Shown: positions 34,907 through 44,736, numbered from the stretch's first letter. The stretch is DNA of 64,000 bases from Aquimarina sediminis (GCF_002895435.1 NZ_POYJ01000001.1:62001-126000), one strand, 5' to 3'. Notes: generated by a model from the letters alone, not told the origin. Program-made: numbers and translations.

Positions 34907-35776
34907 CTAGTTACCGCCTCCTTGAGTGGCTTTTTTCATACCATCTTCAATCATATTATAGAATTGATCAAGTTTTGGTAAAACGACTATTCTAGTACGT
35001 CTGTTTTTGGCACGGTTTGCTGCAGTACTATTATCAGATACAGGTACGTAGTAACTTCTACCTGCTGCCGTCATTCTTTTTGGATCTACTTTGAAATCAT
35101 TTTGTAATACTCTTACTACAGAAGTAGCACGTTTTACACTTAAATCCCAATTGTCTAAAAGAACTTTGTTTTTGATAGGCTCACTATCGGTATGTCCTTC
35201 TACTAAGAATTCGATATCTGGTTTGTCATTAACCACTTTAGCTACTTTTCCTAGTACTTCACGAGCTCTAGTTGAAACATTATAGCTACCACTCTTGAAA
35301 AGCAGCTTATCAGAGATAGATACATAAACTACTCCTTTTTCTACATTTACTTGAATATCTTCATCAGCAAGGTTACCTAAAGCTCCTTTAAGACTTGTTA
35401 CCAAAGCTAATGTTACAGAATCCTTTTTGGTAAGGGCATCTTGCATAGTTCTGATTTGTAAATCTTTTTCTTTAATGCTTTCTAAAGATTTTTCTAAGTT
35501 TTCTGCTTCTTTGGTAGATAGTGTGGCTAAATTACCTACATTATTTAACAGGGCAGAATTTTGATTTTTAAGATTCGATACCTGATCTTGAAGTACTTTA
35601 AGTTGCGAAGTCGAACTGGCTTTTTCTTCAAGACAGCTATTTAATTTTACCGTAGCGGTATTTAATAGATCTTCAGTTTCTTTTTGTTTGGCTTCTAATT
35701 CTGAAAATTTCTTCTGTGAAACACAAGAAGATAATAGAATTGTAAGGGAAGCCCCAATAATCATTGCTTTTTTCAT
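34907..35776 (-). CDS. OmpA family lipoprotein with coiled coil
   Basis: 289 residues. A lipobox (ILLSSC, Cys18) is followed by a coiled coil (about 25-115, e.g. LEAKQKETEDLLNT) and an OmpA/MotB-type domain (about 150-280): FLVEGHTDSEP, LSVKRATSVVRVLQ, then NRAKNRRTRIVV. It should anchor the outer membrane to peptidoglycan and extend into the periplasm via the coiled coil. It is a separate transcript from the neighbouring OmpA-barrel gene. Confidence 0.9.
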   Translation of the reverse strand: MKKAMIIGASLTILLSSCVSQKKFSELEAKQKETEDLLNTATVKLNSCLEEKASSTSQLKVLQDQVSNLKNQNSALLNNVGNLATLSTKEAENLEKSLESIKEKDLQIRTMQDALTKKDSVTLALVTSLKGALGNLADEDIQVNVEKGVVYVSISDKLLFKSGSYNVSTRAREVLGKVAKVVNDKPDIEFLVEGHTDSEPIKNKVLLDNWDLSVKRATSVVRVLQNDFKVDPKRMTAAGRSYYVPVSDNSTAANRAKNRRTRIVVLPKLDQFYNMIEDGMKKATQGGGN

Positions 35777-35873
35777 TAGAAAATTGTTTTTAGTCTTATT
35801 CTGGTTATATAACTCAAAATTATTAAAAATGTGACGTAATACTAGATCGTTAACAATAATTTATTATATAACT

Positions 35874-36866
35874 CTATAATTGTTTGAAATGTTTGTGTTT
35901 TAAAATAAAATATTGCCATACAACGGAAAAAACTGTATAATATTTCCCCATTTTTGAAAGTTTTCTTCGTTTTTTTATAAAAGCTCCCAAATTGCCATAA
36001 AAACTAAAGTGAGCTTTAAGGATAGCAAAAAAATGAGAGGGTTTGCCCTGAATCAAAAAACGAAAACCTGCCACTCCATCTAGAACGAGTCTTATAAAAA
36101 TTATAAACCACACACTGTTTCCAGGAACGTTTTTAACCAAAAGGTATAGGCCATTTCTAAAATTTAAAAATGTTTTTCTGGGGTTCATGGTATTTAATGT
36201 GGCACCACCCAAATGATATACAGTGGATTGACCTTCAAACATGATGTTATATCCTCTATTTTGTATTCGCCAGCAAAGATCTATCTCTTCTTGATGAGCA
36301 AAAAAATCTTCATCGAATTTTTCAACCTCTTCGAATACCTTTTTTCTAATGAATAAACATGCTCCACTAGCCCAAAAGACAGGAATGGTATCATCGTATT
36401 GACCATTATCTTTTTCGAGTGTATCAAAGATTCTTCCACGACAGTATGGATATCCTAGCTTATCAATAAAACCACCAGCCGCACCGGCATATTCAAAATG
36501 GTTTTTCTTTTTGTAATCCAATATTTTGGGTTGTATCGCTGCAACATCATTAAACGTTTGAAATGTCTTGATTACAGGCACAAGCCAATCTGGAGTTACC
36601 TCGACATCACTATTAAGTAAGCAATAAATGTCTGCGTCTATTTTTGATAATGCATCATTATATCCTTTTGCATACCCTCCATTTGTATGGTTTTTTATAA
36701 TCTTTATTTGCGGAAAATTTGTTGTAACGTACGATATAGATTCATCTGTAGATGCGTTATCTGCAAGATAAACTATTGCTTCATTAGAGTTTTTAATGAC
36801 CGAAGGTAAAAATTGTTCTAATAATGACCTTCCGTTCCAATTTAATATAACTACTGCGATATTCAT
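35874..36866 (-). CDS. Family 2 glycosyltransferase
   Basis: 330 residues. The GT-A start VVILNWNGRSLLEQFLPS is followed by the nucleotide-sugar block YLADNASTDES (about 35-45), TNGGYAKGYNDALS, and LLNSDVEVTPDWL (the DxD-like site, about 83-95). FWASGACLFIRKKVFE and EEIDLCWRIQ mark the acceptor side. It transfers a sugar in envelope polysaccharide or glycoprotein assembly. The C-terminal 70 residues include a hydrophobic stretch and may associate with the membrane. Confidence 0.9.
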   Translation of the reverse strand: MNIAVVILNWNGRSLLEQFLPSVIKNSNEAIVYLADNASTDESISYVTTNFPQIKIIKNHTNGGYAKGYNDALSKIDADIYCLLNSDVEVTPDWLVPVIKTFQTFNDVAAIQPKILDYKKKNHFEYAGAAGGFIDKLGYPYCRGRIFDTLEKDNGQYDDTIPVFWASGACLFIRKKVFEEVEKFDEDFFAHQEEIDLCWRIQNRGYNIMFEGQSTVYHLGGATLNTMNPRKTFLNFRNGLYLLVKNVPGNSVWFIIFIRLVLDGVAGFRFLIQGKPSHFFAILKAHFSFYGNLGAFIKKRRKLSKMGKYYTVFSVVWQYFILKHKHFKQL

Positions 36867-37007
36867 GGTTGCAAAGTAAAAGGAATAATTGGGATAACTC
36901 CAAATTCATATAGAAAAGGATAGTGCATTCTTATTCATATTTGTAATATTCTATTTAACTCAAAAAAACAGAGTATTTGGATTAGATAAAATAATCTAAT
37001 TGTTTCC

Positions 37008-37457
37008 TTATTGTTGTTTAAAATTGGGTAGGTTTTTTAAGAAGGTATATTTTTTCTCGGCATAATTCATTTGGCAATAGTAATGATCCAAGCCATTTGT
37101 AATCATTAAATATTCAGCATTAAGAGCGAGATTATATCTTGCAATTTGATCAAAAACTTCTTGTGTAATCTTTATGTTTACTGATTTACATTCTACAATA
37201 AGAAAAATACTTCCATCGGGGTTAAATATAATAATGTCATATCGTTTATTAAGATCATTAAGCTTTATGAGCTTTTCTACATTAATTAAACTTTCGGGGT
37301 ACTTTTTTTCTTCAATGAGATAATTTAGAGTATGTTGTCTTACCCATTCCTCTGGTGTAAGAATGATAAATTTTTTACGAATCCTGTCAAAAATAGAAAC
37401 TTTATTTTCGCTATTTTTGAACCTGAAGTGATACTCTGGGAAGTTAAGCTTTTGCAT
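37008..37457 (-). CDS. HsdR-N-type PD-(D/E)XK nuclease-like protein
   Basis: 149 residues carrying only the N-terminal nuclease-type domain of type I restriction subunits: RYDIIIFNPDGSIFLIVECKS (about 72-93), where Asp and E-x-K fit the PD-(D/E)XK metal site. The start EYHFRFKNSENKVSIFDRIRKKFIILTPEEWVRQH is characteristic of this small family. It is too short for a restriction enzyme, and no methylase or specificity subunit is nearby, so the role is unknown. It is divergent from holA by 26 bases. Confidence 0.8.
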   Translation of the reverse strand: MQKLNFPEYHFRFKNSENKVSIFDRIRKKFIILTPEEWVRQHTLNYLIEEKKYPESLINVEKLIKLNDLNKRYDIIIFNPDGSIFLIVECKSVNIKITQEVFDQIARYNLALNAEYLMITNGLDHYYCQMNYAEKKYTFLKNLPNFKQQ

Positions 37458-37483
37458 AACACAAATTTGATGATTTTTTCTGA

Positions 37484-38488
37484 ATGGATGAAGTAAAACA
37501 AATCGTAAGCGATATAAAAAATGGAAATATCAAGCCTATCTACTTTTTGATGGGAGAGGAGCCTTATTATATCGATAGGATTTCTGAATATATAGATAAG
37601 AATGTACTGGCGGAAGAAGAAAAAGGGTTTAATCAAATGGTATTATACGGAAGAGATGTAAGTATAGATGATATTGTTGCCAATGCAAAGCGATTTCCTA
37701 TGATGGCAGAGCGACAGGTTGTTATTGTTAAAGAGGCTCAGGAATTATCAAGAACGATCGAGAAGTTGGCAGATTATGCAGAGAACCCACAGCCTTCTAC
37801 CGTTTTGGTGATGTGTTATAAGTATAAAAAGATTGATAAAAGAAAAAAGCTCTATAAAACGGTAGCAAAGAATGGGATTATTTTTGAAAGTAAAAAATTA
37901 TATGAAAATCAGGTAGCGGACTGGATACGTAGGGTACTAGGAGGATCAAAATATACAATAGAACCAAAGGCTGCTCAAATGTTGGTTGAATTTTTGGGTA
38001 CTGATCTTAATAAAATTAATAATGAATTAGATAAATTAAAATTAATTATCCCTTCAGGGTCACAGATTACCGCAGATCAAATTGAAGAGAATATTGGTAT
38101 TAGTAAGGAGTTTAATAATTTTGAATTGCGTAAAGCTATTGGTACCAAAAATGGGGTTAAGGCTCATCTGATTATTAACTATTTTGCACAAAACCCTAAG
38201 GATAATCCTCTGGTTGTTACAATCTCATTGCTTTATAGTTTTTTCTCCCAGGTATTACAGTATCATGGTTTGTCAGATAAATCTCAACGCAATGTTGCCA
38301 GTGCATTACGAATTAACCCATATTTTGTAAAAGATTACTCAGAGGCTGCTCATAATTATCCCATGAAAAAGGTGAGTGGTATTATTGCCTTTTTAAGAGA
38401 TGCAGATGTAAAGAGTAAAGGAGTAGGAGCTGCCAACCTTTCTCAAGGGGATATTTTAAAAGAGCTTCTGGTAAAAATTATGAGATAA
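37484..38488 (+). CDS. holA: DNA polymerase III subunit delta
   Basis: 334 residues. The N-terminal region has KPIYFLMGEEPYYIDRIS, then KRFPMMAERQVVIVKEAQEL (about 65-85) and the helical KAAQMLVEFLGTDLNKINNELDKL (about 165-185). Delta opens the beta sliding clamp as part of the clamp loader. Length and motif order match the family. It starts at the first ATG of the frame. Confidence 0.93.
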   Translation: MDEVKQIVSDIKNGNIKPIYFLMGEEPYYIDRISEYIDKNVLAEEEKGFNQMVLYGRDVSIDDIVANAKRFPMMAERQVVIVKEAQELSRTIEKLADYAENPQPSTVLVMCYKYKKIDKRKKLYKTVAKNGIIFESKKLYENQVADWIRRVLGGSKYTIEPKAAQMLVEFLGTDLNKINNELDKLKLIIPSGSQITADQIEENIGISKEFNNFELRKAIGTKNGVKAHLIINYFAQNPKDNPLVVTISLLYSFFSQVLQYHGLSDKSQRNVASALRINPYFVKDYSEAAHNYPMKKVSGIIAFLRDADVKSKGVGAANLSQGDILKELLVKIMR

Positions 38489-38493
38489 TACTA

Positions 38494-39222
38494 CTAGGTT
38501 TTTGGATTGGTAGCAAAAACAGTAGCTTCTGTAATAAAACCTCTATCATCCATTTCTAAAAGACTGGTGATAGTATGCGCTATTTCTTCACCTCTTAGTT
38601 TGGTTTGTTGTTCTGCTTCGGTATATCGTTTTTCTTTATTGTTTGAATCAATACGATTGTCGACAAAATTAGTCATCACTTCGCTAGGGTTAACCTGCAT
38701 TACTCTGATATTGTGAGGGCGTAATTCATTTCTCCAGCTTTCGGTCATACCTCGCAAGGCAAACTTGGTAGCGACATAGGGAGAACCAGAAGGAGAACCT
38801 TTTAAAGAAGAGGTCGACCCAATATTGATAATGTTACCGTATTCTTCCTCAATAAAGTGTTTTGCAGATTCTTTAGCACATAATGTTGCACCCAGAACAT
38901 TAGTTTTAAATTGATCTGTGAACTTGTTTGCTTCGATATCAACCAATTTAGAAATATATCCATATCCCGCATTGTTGACCAGCACATTAAGACCTTCCAT
39001 TTTGTTTTTTGCTTCTTCAACCATATCACGTACCTGATTCTCTTCGGTAACATCGGCTTTGACATAATCTATTCCCAGTTCGTCTGCGGTTTCTTTTAGA
39101 GTAGTTTCATTTCTCCCAGAAATAATTACTTGCGCTCCTTTGGTTTTTAAAAGCTTTGCTGTTGCTTTACCAATTCCCGAATTACCACCAGTGATTAGTA
39201 CTTTGGCTTCTTTTATATTCAT
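38494..39222 (-). CDS. Short-chain dehydrogenase/reductase (SDR)
   Basis: 242 residues, classical SDR. The NADP(H)-binding GGNSGIGKA is at about 13-21, NNAG near 87-90, and the catalytic Ser-Tyr-Lys as SSLKGSPSGSPYVATK (about 138-153). It ends in EVMTNFVDNR and ITEATVFATNP. It is convergent with holA, 5 bases apart. The substrate (ketone or alcohol) is not predictable. Confidence 0.92.
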   Translation of the reverse strand: MNIKEAKVLITGGNSGIGKATAKLLKTKGAQVIISGRNETTLKETADELGIDYVKADVTEENQVRDMVEEAKNKMEGLNVLVNNAGYGYISKLVDIEANKFTDQFKTNVLGATLCAKESAKHFIEEEYGNIINIGSTSSLKGSPSGSPYVATKFALRGMTESWRNELRPHNIRVMQVNPSEVMTNFVDNRIDSNNKEKRYTEAEQQTKLRGEEIAHTITSLLEMDDRGFITEATVFATNPKT

Positions 39223-39300
39223 GATTTGCGTTAGGTTTTTGATTAGATTATCAAAAATACATCACGAGTTCTAAATCTTTTGTTAAGTCTAGATATATAT

Positions 39301-39756
39301 TTAGGGAATTGGTAAATATGAAAAATCTTTTACTTCGGTCATTACAAAAGAGCTTTGTACCTTGGAAATATTTTCTATTGAAGCTAGTTTGTTTGATAAG
39401 AAATGTTGGTAACGCTCCATATCTTCTGCATAAATTTTGATAAGATAATCAAACATACCCGCAACATGGTAACACTCTACAACTTCAGGAAATTGTTGTA
39501 TGTCTTTTTCAAATTTTTTCAAGTAATCTGTTTGATGAAGGTTTAATGTTACATTACAAAATACCATTAATTGTAATCCTGCTTTTTTACGATCCAGAAT
39601 AGCTTTGTATGATTTTATGTATCCTTCTCGCTCTAGCTTTTTTACACGTTCAAAAATAGGAGTAGTGGTGAGGTTTAGCCGTTCTGCAATTTGTTTGATG
39701 GTAATTTTACCATCTTTTTGAAGCAAAAGCAGTATTGATCGATCAATTTTATCCAT
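39301..39756 (-). CDS. Lrp/AsnC family transcriptional regulator
   Basis: About 151 residues from the ATG at 39754-39756 (MDKIDRSILLLLQKDG). A promoter -7 box at 39789-39796 places the transcript start after the alternative ATG at 39786, so the shorter form is better supported. The N-terminal winged helix has TIKQIAERLNLTTTPIFERVKKLE; the C-terminal RAM domain has VVECYHVAGMFDYLIKIYA. It responds to amino acids. The divergent PLP lyase gene is the likely target. Confidence 0.92.
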   Translation of the reverse strand: MDKIDRSILLLLQKDGKITIKQIAERLNLTTTPIFERVKKLEREGYIKSYKAILDRKKAGLQLMVFCNVTLNLHQTDYLKKFEKDIQQFPEVVECYHVAGMFDYLIKIYAEDMERYQHFLSNKLASIENISKVQSSFVMTEVKDFSYLPIP

Positions 39757-39788
39757 AAAAATTTTCTTTAGAAGGTGTGGTAACAATT

Positions 39789-39796
39789 CAAATATA
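39789..39796 (-). promoter_or_regulatory. Likely -7 box of the Lrp-type gene
   Basis: On the minus strand TATATTTG matches TAnnTTTG, 33 bases upstream of the start at 39756. It supports that start over 39786. Confidence 0.45.
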
Positions 39797-40043
39797 GAAT
39801 ATTATTCTTCTAAATGTATAAAATATTTATGTTTATTCTTAAATGGATATGTTAAATGGTTTTTAATTCTTTTGTACGTAGTTTTATAAGGGAATAAACT
39901 GACTAACAGTTGTTTGGTTCTTGTGAATTGCTTCTCATTTATAAAGGTGAAAATATTTAGCAATCGTTGCATTTAAGTTTTACGTTTTATAAAGAAAATG
40001 AGGGAGTAGTCATTTTTCACTAATTTCAATACGTATACTATAT

Positions 40044-41327
40044 ATGAAGAAACACGATTTTAACCCCGAGAGTTTAATGATGAGTTATGGTTATAAGCCA
40101 GAGCTATCAGAAGGTGCTATAAAGTGCCCTATTTTTCAGACATCAACCTTTGTTTTTAAAACGGCAGAAGAAGGAAAAGCATTTTTTGAATTGGCATATG
40201 GTCTTCGAGAAAAATCGCCCAAAGAAGAGTTGGGGCTAATTTATAGCAGGATTAATAATCCGAACCTTGAAATTCTCGAAAATCGTCTTTGTCTTTGGGA
40301 TAAAGCAGATGATTGTGCTGTTTTTGAAAGTGGAATGTCTGCAATAAGTACAGTGTTGTTGGAATTTCTTAAACCAGGAGATTTATTGGTATACAGTAAT
40401 CCTTTATATGGGGGGACAGATCACTTTATTCATCATTTTTTAAATAAAATTGGAGTACACACAATAGGGGTAATGCCAAATCAAAGTATAGATCAGGTAA
40501 TTCAGATGATTAAAGATTCTGGCAAAGCTGAACAATTAGCAATGATTTATTTAGAAACTCCAGCTAATCCAACTAATGATATAGTAGATATAGAAAAATA
40601 TAGCCAGCTAGCAAAACGGTTTAGTACAGAAGATAGGAAAACTCTGCTTGCGGTTGATAATACTTATATGGGACCATTATGGCAGCATCCGCTTCAATGT
40701 GGTGCAGATTTGATATTATATTCGGCAACAAAGTATATAGGAGGTCATAGTGATCTGATAGCAGGCGCTGTTCTAGGAAAAGCTGATCTGATGCTAAGAG
40801 TAAAAACGTTGCGTACTTTTTTAGGAAATATGGTAAGTCCGCATACAGCATGGTTAATGCTAAGAAGCTTAGAGACTTTAAAAGTGCGCATGGACCAGCA
40901 GACGATGAATGCTCAGGTTATAGCAGAGTATCTAGAAAAACATCCTAAGGTAGAAAATGTATATTATCTAGGTCTTCTCAAAGAAGATGAAGAGGCTTAT
41001 GATATCTATAAAAAACAATGCTCAGCTCCAGGAGCTATGGTATCTTTTGATATCAAAGGAGGAGAAAAAGAAGCGTTCACTTTCCTTAATAGTTTGGGAC
41101 TTATGAAGTTGGCAGTAAGCCTTGGAGGTACAGAAAGTTTGGCACAACATCCAAAAACAATGACGCATGCAGGAGTAGATGATGAGCAAAGGCAACAAAT
41201 GAAAATAACAGATCAACTGGTAAGATTATCAATTGGTGTAGAAAGTTCTAAAGACTTAATTTGGGATATAGAACAAGCTTTAAATAAGGTTGGGGTTTGT
41301 TCCAAACTAGAAATGGAAATTTCATAA
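40044..41327 (+). CDS. PLP-dependent Cys/Met metabolism lyase (cystathionine gamma-synthase family)
   Basis: 427 residues. The PLP Lys is K230 in YSATKYIGGHSDLIAG. Other landmarks are YSRINNPNLEILENR (about 70-85), VFESGMSAISTVLL and VYSNPLYGGTDHF. The family includes cystathionine gamma-synthase, gamma-lyase and methionine gamma-lyase; the sequence alone does not decide. It is divergent from the Lrp gene, which fits amino-acid control, for example methionine breakdown. Confidence 0.9.
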   Translation: MKKHDFNPESLMMSYGYKPELSEGAIKCPIFQTSTFVFKTAEEGKAFFELAYGLREKSPKEELGLIYSRINNPNLEILENRLCLWDKADDCAVFESGMSAISTVLLEFLKPGDLLVYSNPLYGGTDHFIHHFLNKIGVHTIGVMPNQSIDQVIQMIKDSGKAEQLAMIYLETPANPTNDIVDIEKYSQLAKRFSTEDRKTLLAVDNTYMGPLWQHPLQCGADLILYSATKYIGGHSDLIAGAVLGKADLMLRVKTLRTFLGNMVSPHTAWLMLRSLETLKVRMDQQTMNAQVIAEYLEKHPKVENVYYLGLLKEDEEAYDIYKKQCSAPGAMVSFDIKGGEKEAFTFLNSLGLMKLAVSLGGTESLAQHPKTMTHAGVDDEQRQQMKITDQLVRLSIGVESSKDLIWDIEQALNKVGVCSKLEMEIS

Positions 41328-41351
41328 AAGAAGAAGTATTTGATTTAAAAT

Positions 41352-41408
41352 ATAGAGGCTGCCTCAGAAGAAATAAAATCACTTTTTAGGCAGTCTCTTT
41401 ATTTTATA
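41352..41408 (+). terminator. Probable terminator after the PLP lyase
   Basis: AGAGGCTGCCT pairs with AGGCAGTCTCT with one mismatch and a long loop, followed by TTATTTTATATT. It lies 24 bases past the stop. Confidence 0.55.
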
Positions 41409-41446
41409 TTACGGTTCAAGAAATATGATCTATAAATAGAGCCTTA

Positions 41447-41989
41447 TTATGATTGTTTTTCGCAAAGATTTTTCAATTTAGACAACCCATTATTCCAATC
41501 TTTATCCATTATTTCTTCCATATCGGTAAACAAGTTCATTAGGTTAAAAGGATATGGTACCTCACTTTTGAAACCCCAGGTTAGCATCGTTGTTTCATTT
41601 TCTTTTACCAATTTTATGTATCCTTTGGCTTCACTTTCATAAGGTTCGTAGAACTTTAGATCAGTTTCAAAAAGAGTTGGTTTTTCTATTTTGGCAATAG
41701 TTTGGCTTCCTTTACCAACTTCTTTTACATCACTTTCCCAACTTGCTGTAGCTCCAATTGCCCCATCTGTACCTGTAAATTCTTTTTTCATGTTTGGATC
41801 ATAATCATTCCAGGGGCTCCATTTGTCCAAATCAGACAAGCTGTTTACATGCTCCCAAACGGTACTTATAGGAGTGTCAATTTTAATTGTTTTTTCATAA
41901 ACTATTTCTTTAGAAACAAAGATGGCTGCTATCAGTATAATGGCAATAAGTGCAACAAGTATAATACCTATTTTCTTTAAGATTTTCAT
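41447..41989 (-). CDS. SRPBCC family protein with membrane anchor
   Basis: 180 residues. One N-terminal membrane helix (about 4-25) is followed by an SRPBCC/START-like domain: IDTPISTVWEHVNSLSDLDKWSPWNDYDPN and ATASWESDVKEVGKGSQTI. The fold binds hydrophobic ligands in a deep pocket. The ligand is unknown. It is probably anchored with the domain in the periplasm. Confidence 0.88.
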   Translation of the reverse strand: MKILKKIGIILVALIAIILIAAIFVSKEIVYEKTIKIDTPISTVWEHVNSLSDLDKWSPWNDYDPNMKKEFTGTDGAIGATASWESDVKEVGKGSQTIAKIEKPTLFETDLKFYEPYESEAKGYIKLVKENETTMLTWGFKSEVPYPFNLMNLFTDMEEIMDKDWNNGLSKLKNLCEKQS

Positions 41990-42239
41990 GATGTTGTTTT
42001 GTTAATGGTTAAAATTAGATTTATAAATATAACTAGATAATAACAAGAGATTGATTTATAGTGTGTTATTGTAGAAGTAGGGGTAGGTAAATTTAATGGT
42101 TTTTTGGCAATATGTATTTATGAGATGCTAGGAGTATCTATCTTGTGATACAGTGTATAAAATAATGTAGTATATCTTTATCAAACTATTAAATGATATG
42201 GAATAGGAGAATAGGTGGAGTAAGTAAAGTGTTTACTAC

Positions 42240-42668
42240 TTAATTTGTTATAACTCTTTTTGCTTCAAAGGTTTTAAATAAAAAACTTTTATAGGCTCTA
42301 ATATAACACAAATCAGTATTATCACTATTAATCCAGACTTTAACAGTATATGTTTTTCCACTATCTGCATTGTATATGGTGCCACCAGATAAGACACCAT
42401 CATTATAACTTAGGTTGTCCAGTATTATCATTCCTAATAAAGGTCGCCCCTGAAGTTCTTTAGAAGGGTTTTTGTTATCCAAACCATTAAAATTGGATAA
42501 AGGCTGTTCGGCACGTTTGTGGATTTTCCCATAAAAAATATCACCTTCTCTGTAGATTTCGATAATCGATCCTCCCTTAATTTCCCATTTTCCGATATAG
42601 GTATCAGAATCTACAGAAGAAGAGGGGACAATTAAGAACGGTATTACTAAAAAAAGTATAAATTTCAT
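42240..42668 (-). CDS. DUF2147-type secreted protein
   Basis: 142 residues with a short signal peptide. The pattern YIGKWEIKGGSIIEIYREGDIFYGKI, then GRPLLGMIILDNL and SGKTYTVKVWINSDN matches the DUF2147 family, small beta-rich proteins exported to the periplasm. Their function is not known. It stands alone between SRPBCC and fumarase genes. Confidence 0.85.
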   Translation of the reverse strand: MKFILFLVIPFLIVPSSSVDSDTYIGKWEIKGGSIIEIYREGDIFYGKIHKRAEQPLSNFNGLDNKNPSKELQGRPLLGMIILDNLSYNDGVLSGGTIYNADSGKTYTVKVWINSDNTDLCYIRAYKSFLFKTFEAKRVITN

Positions 42669-42848
42669 TAACGTAAACTTAACAATTAAATTAGATTAAT
42701 ACTAAATAATATTTTAAATCATTTATAATTATTAATAAATAATGTTGTAATCTTCTTATTATTATAGAGTTGTCAAAGTATTTTTTTTAGCCAATTAATA
42801 CTCTTTTAGTTTTTGTTTGTTGATGTCTTTAAAATTTTTAAAAGAAGT

Positions 42849-42897
42849 AAAAAAAAAACACCCTTTGAGTTAAAACTATCTCAAAGGGTGTTTTTTA
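42849..42897. terminator. Strong intrinsic terminator of fumarase
   Basis: ACACCCTTTGAG pairs with CTCAAAGGGTGT around a 10-base loop, with A9 on the left and T6 on the right. It can work in both directions and lies 16 bases past the fumC stop at 42913. Confidence 0.85.
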
Positions 42898-42912
42898 TAG
42901 AAATGTGATATG

Positions 42913-44310
42913 CTATTTTAAAGCACCTACCATATCTTCTGGTTTTACCCATTCGTCAAATTCTTGTTCTGTTACATATCCCAAAGCTACTGCTTCATGC
43001 TTTAATGTTGTACCATTTTGATGAGCAGTATTAGCAATTTCTGCAGCCTTATAATATCCAATTTTTGTATTTAAGGCAGTAACTAACATTAATGAGTTAT
43101 TTAGTAACTCTGTAATTCTCTTTTGATTTGGCTCGATTCCCTGAGCACAATGTTCATCAAAAGAAATACATGCATCACCAAGCAATTGTGCACTTTGTAG
43201 TAAGTTTGATGCCATTACTGGTTTGAATACATTGAGTTCAAAATGCCCTTGCATTCCACCAACATTTATAGCAACATCATTACCAACAACTTGTGCGCAT
43301 ACCATAGTTAAGGCTTCACACTGCGTAGGGTTTACTTTTCCAGGCATTATAGAACTTCCTGGTTCATTGGCAGGGATAATTAATTCTCCAATTCCGCTTC
43401 TTGGACCAGATGCAAGCATACGAATATCATTACCAATTTTGTTTAAGGCTATTGCTAGTTGTTTCAAAGCCCCATGACTTTCAACAAAAGCGTCATGTGC
43501 AGCCAATGCTTCAAATTTGTTTTCGGCGGTAATAAATGGCAAGCTTGTAAATTGAGCAATAAACTCAGATACACGTTTTGCATATCCTTTTGGAGTGTTT
43601 AGACCTGTTCCTACAGCAGTTCCTCCCAGTGCCAATTCAGCCATATGAGGTAGAGTGTTTTCTAAGGCTTTAATCCCATGATCCAATTGTGAAACATAAC
43701 CTGATAATTCTTGTCCAATAGTAAGTGGGGTAGCATCCATAAAATGGGTACGCCCTATTTTTACTACGTTTTTAAACTCTTCAGACTTTTTCTTTAATGT
43801 ATCTCTTAGTTGTGTTATTCCAGGAATTGTTACTTCAACAATTTTCTTATAAGCGGCAATATGCATTCCTGTTGGGAACGTATCATTAGAAGATTGAGAC
43901 TTATTTACATCATCATTAGGTTGTAATGTTTTTTCTCCTTCTCCTATTGTTTTACCAGCTAATTGATGTGCTCTGTTTGCTACAACCTCATTTACATTCA
44001 TATTACTCTGAGTACCAGAGCCTGTTTGCCAGATTACTAAAGGAAATTGATCGTCATGTTTTCCTTCTAGTATTTCATCACACACCTGTGCAATAAGATC
44101 TCTTTTTTCAATTGGTAAAACACCAAGTTCACAATTTGTATATGCTGCTGCTTTTTTTAGATATGCAAAACCATAAACAATCTCTAACGGCATTGAAGCA
44201 GATGGTCCTATCTTAAAGTTGTTTCGAGAACGCTCTGTCTGTGCGCCCCAAAGCTTATCAGCAGGAACTTTTACCTCTCCCATGGTATCCTTTTCTATTC
44301 TGTATTTCAT
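42913..44310 (-). CDS. fumC: Class II fumarate hydratase
   Basis: 465 residues. The class II signature [11 protein letters not shown] lies near 317-327, and [14 protein letters not shown] and [11 protein letters not shown] mark the other active-site loops. The enzyme converts fumarate to malate in the citric acid cycle and needs no iron-sulfur cluster. All residues expected for the tetramer are present. A -7 box lies upstream and a strong terminator follows. Confidence 0.96.
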   Translation of the reverse strand: MKYRIEKDTMGEVKVPADKLWGAQTERSRNNFKIGPSASMPLEIVYGFAYLKKAAAYTNCELGVLPIEKRDLIAQVCDEILEGKHDDQFPLVIWQTGSGTQSNMNVNEVVANRAHQLAGKTIGEGEKTLQPNDDVNKSQSSNDTFPTGMHIAAYKKIVEVTIPGITQLRDTLKKKSEEFKNVVKIGRTHFMDATPLTIGQELSGYVSQLDHGIKALENTLPHMAELALGGTAVGTGLNTPKGYAKRVSEFIAQFTSLPFITAENKFEALAAHDAFVESHGALKQLAIALNKIGNDIRMLASGPRSGIGELIIPANEPGSSIMPGKVNPTQCEALTMVCAQVVGNDVAINVGGMQGHFELNVFKPVMASNLLQSAQLLGDACISFDEHCAQGIEPNQKRITELLNNSLMLVTALNTKIGYYKAAEIANTAHQNGTTLKHEAVALGYVTEQEFDEWVKPEDMVGALK

Positions 44311-44340
44311 AGCAATGATGATTTGTTTTTTTTAAGAGTG

Positions 44341-44348
44341 CAAATTTA
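44341..44348 (-). promoter_or_regulatory. Likely -7 box of fumC
   Basis: On the minus strand TAAATTTG matches TAnnTTTG, 31 bases upstream of the ATG at 44310. A proper -33 element is not evident. Confidence 0.45.
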
Positions 44349-44462
44349 AGCATTTGTCAAACTATTTCTGAATAAACGACCTACTTTTTGGTGTATTAAT
44401 TGGGATGTTGAGAGAATTGAAAATAATTTAAATTTCTACTATGACATATAAATAAGAGTTAC

Positions 44463-44470
44463 TATCTTTG
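44463..44470 (+). promoter_or_regulatory. Likely -7 box of the 58-residue membrane protein
   Basis: TATCTTTG is a full match to TAnnTTTG and ends 27 bases before the ATG at 44498. No TTTG is seen at -33. Confidence 0.45.
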
Positions 44471-44497
44471 ACGAAATTTGAAAATTAGAATAGTATT

Positions 44498-44674
44498 ATG
44501 TTTGAATTCGATCAGTACCTTGGCTTTTTAGCATTTTTAACTATCCTTACCATAGGATTTTGGTTAATGATCTTTTTATTAACTTTTGTAATTCCTTATT
44601 GGATTATTGGAGCCAATGTAGAGAATTTTAAATTAAAAAGAGAAGCTAAGCGCAAAGCTCTTGAGGAGGCATAA
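44498..44674 (+). CDS. Small membrane protein (58 residues)
   Basis: 58 residues from ATG 44498 to TAA 44672-44674. Two hydrophobic stretches (about 8-20 and 22-38, e.g. GFWLMIFLLTFVIPYWIIGA) are followed by a basic amphipathic tail (LKREAKRKALEEA). A -7 box precedes it and a bidirectional terminator follows, so it is probably real. It is a single-gene unit between fumC and an outer-membrane receptor gene. No family is recognised; it could be a membrane stress or assembly peptide. Confidence 0.7.
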   Translation: MFEFDQYLGFLAFLTILTIGFWLMIFLLTFVIPYWIIGANVENFKLKREAKRKALEEA

Positions 44675-44696
44675 TAGCTATTTTTGAGTTATATAT

Positions 44697-44736
44697 TTAA
44701 AAAGAGGAAGTCAAAAATGACTTCCTCTTTTGTTTT
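44697..44736. terminator. Bidirectional intrinsic terminator
   Basis: AAGAGGAAGTCA pairs with TGACTTCCTCTT around a 5-base loop, with T and A runs on both sides. It serves the small membrane-protein gene and the convergent receptor gene. Confidence 0.8.

Noticed and set aside
39756..39786. Upstream ATG at 39786 for the Lrp regulator
   Set aside because: A -7 box at 39789-39796 would place the transcript start downstream of it.
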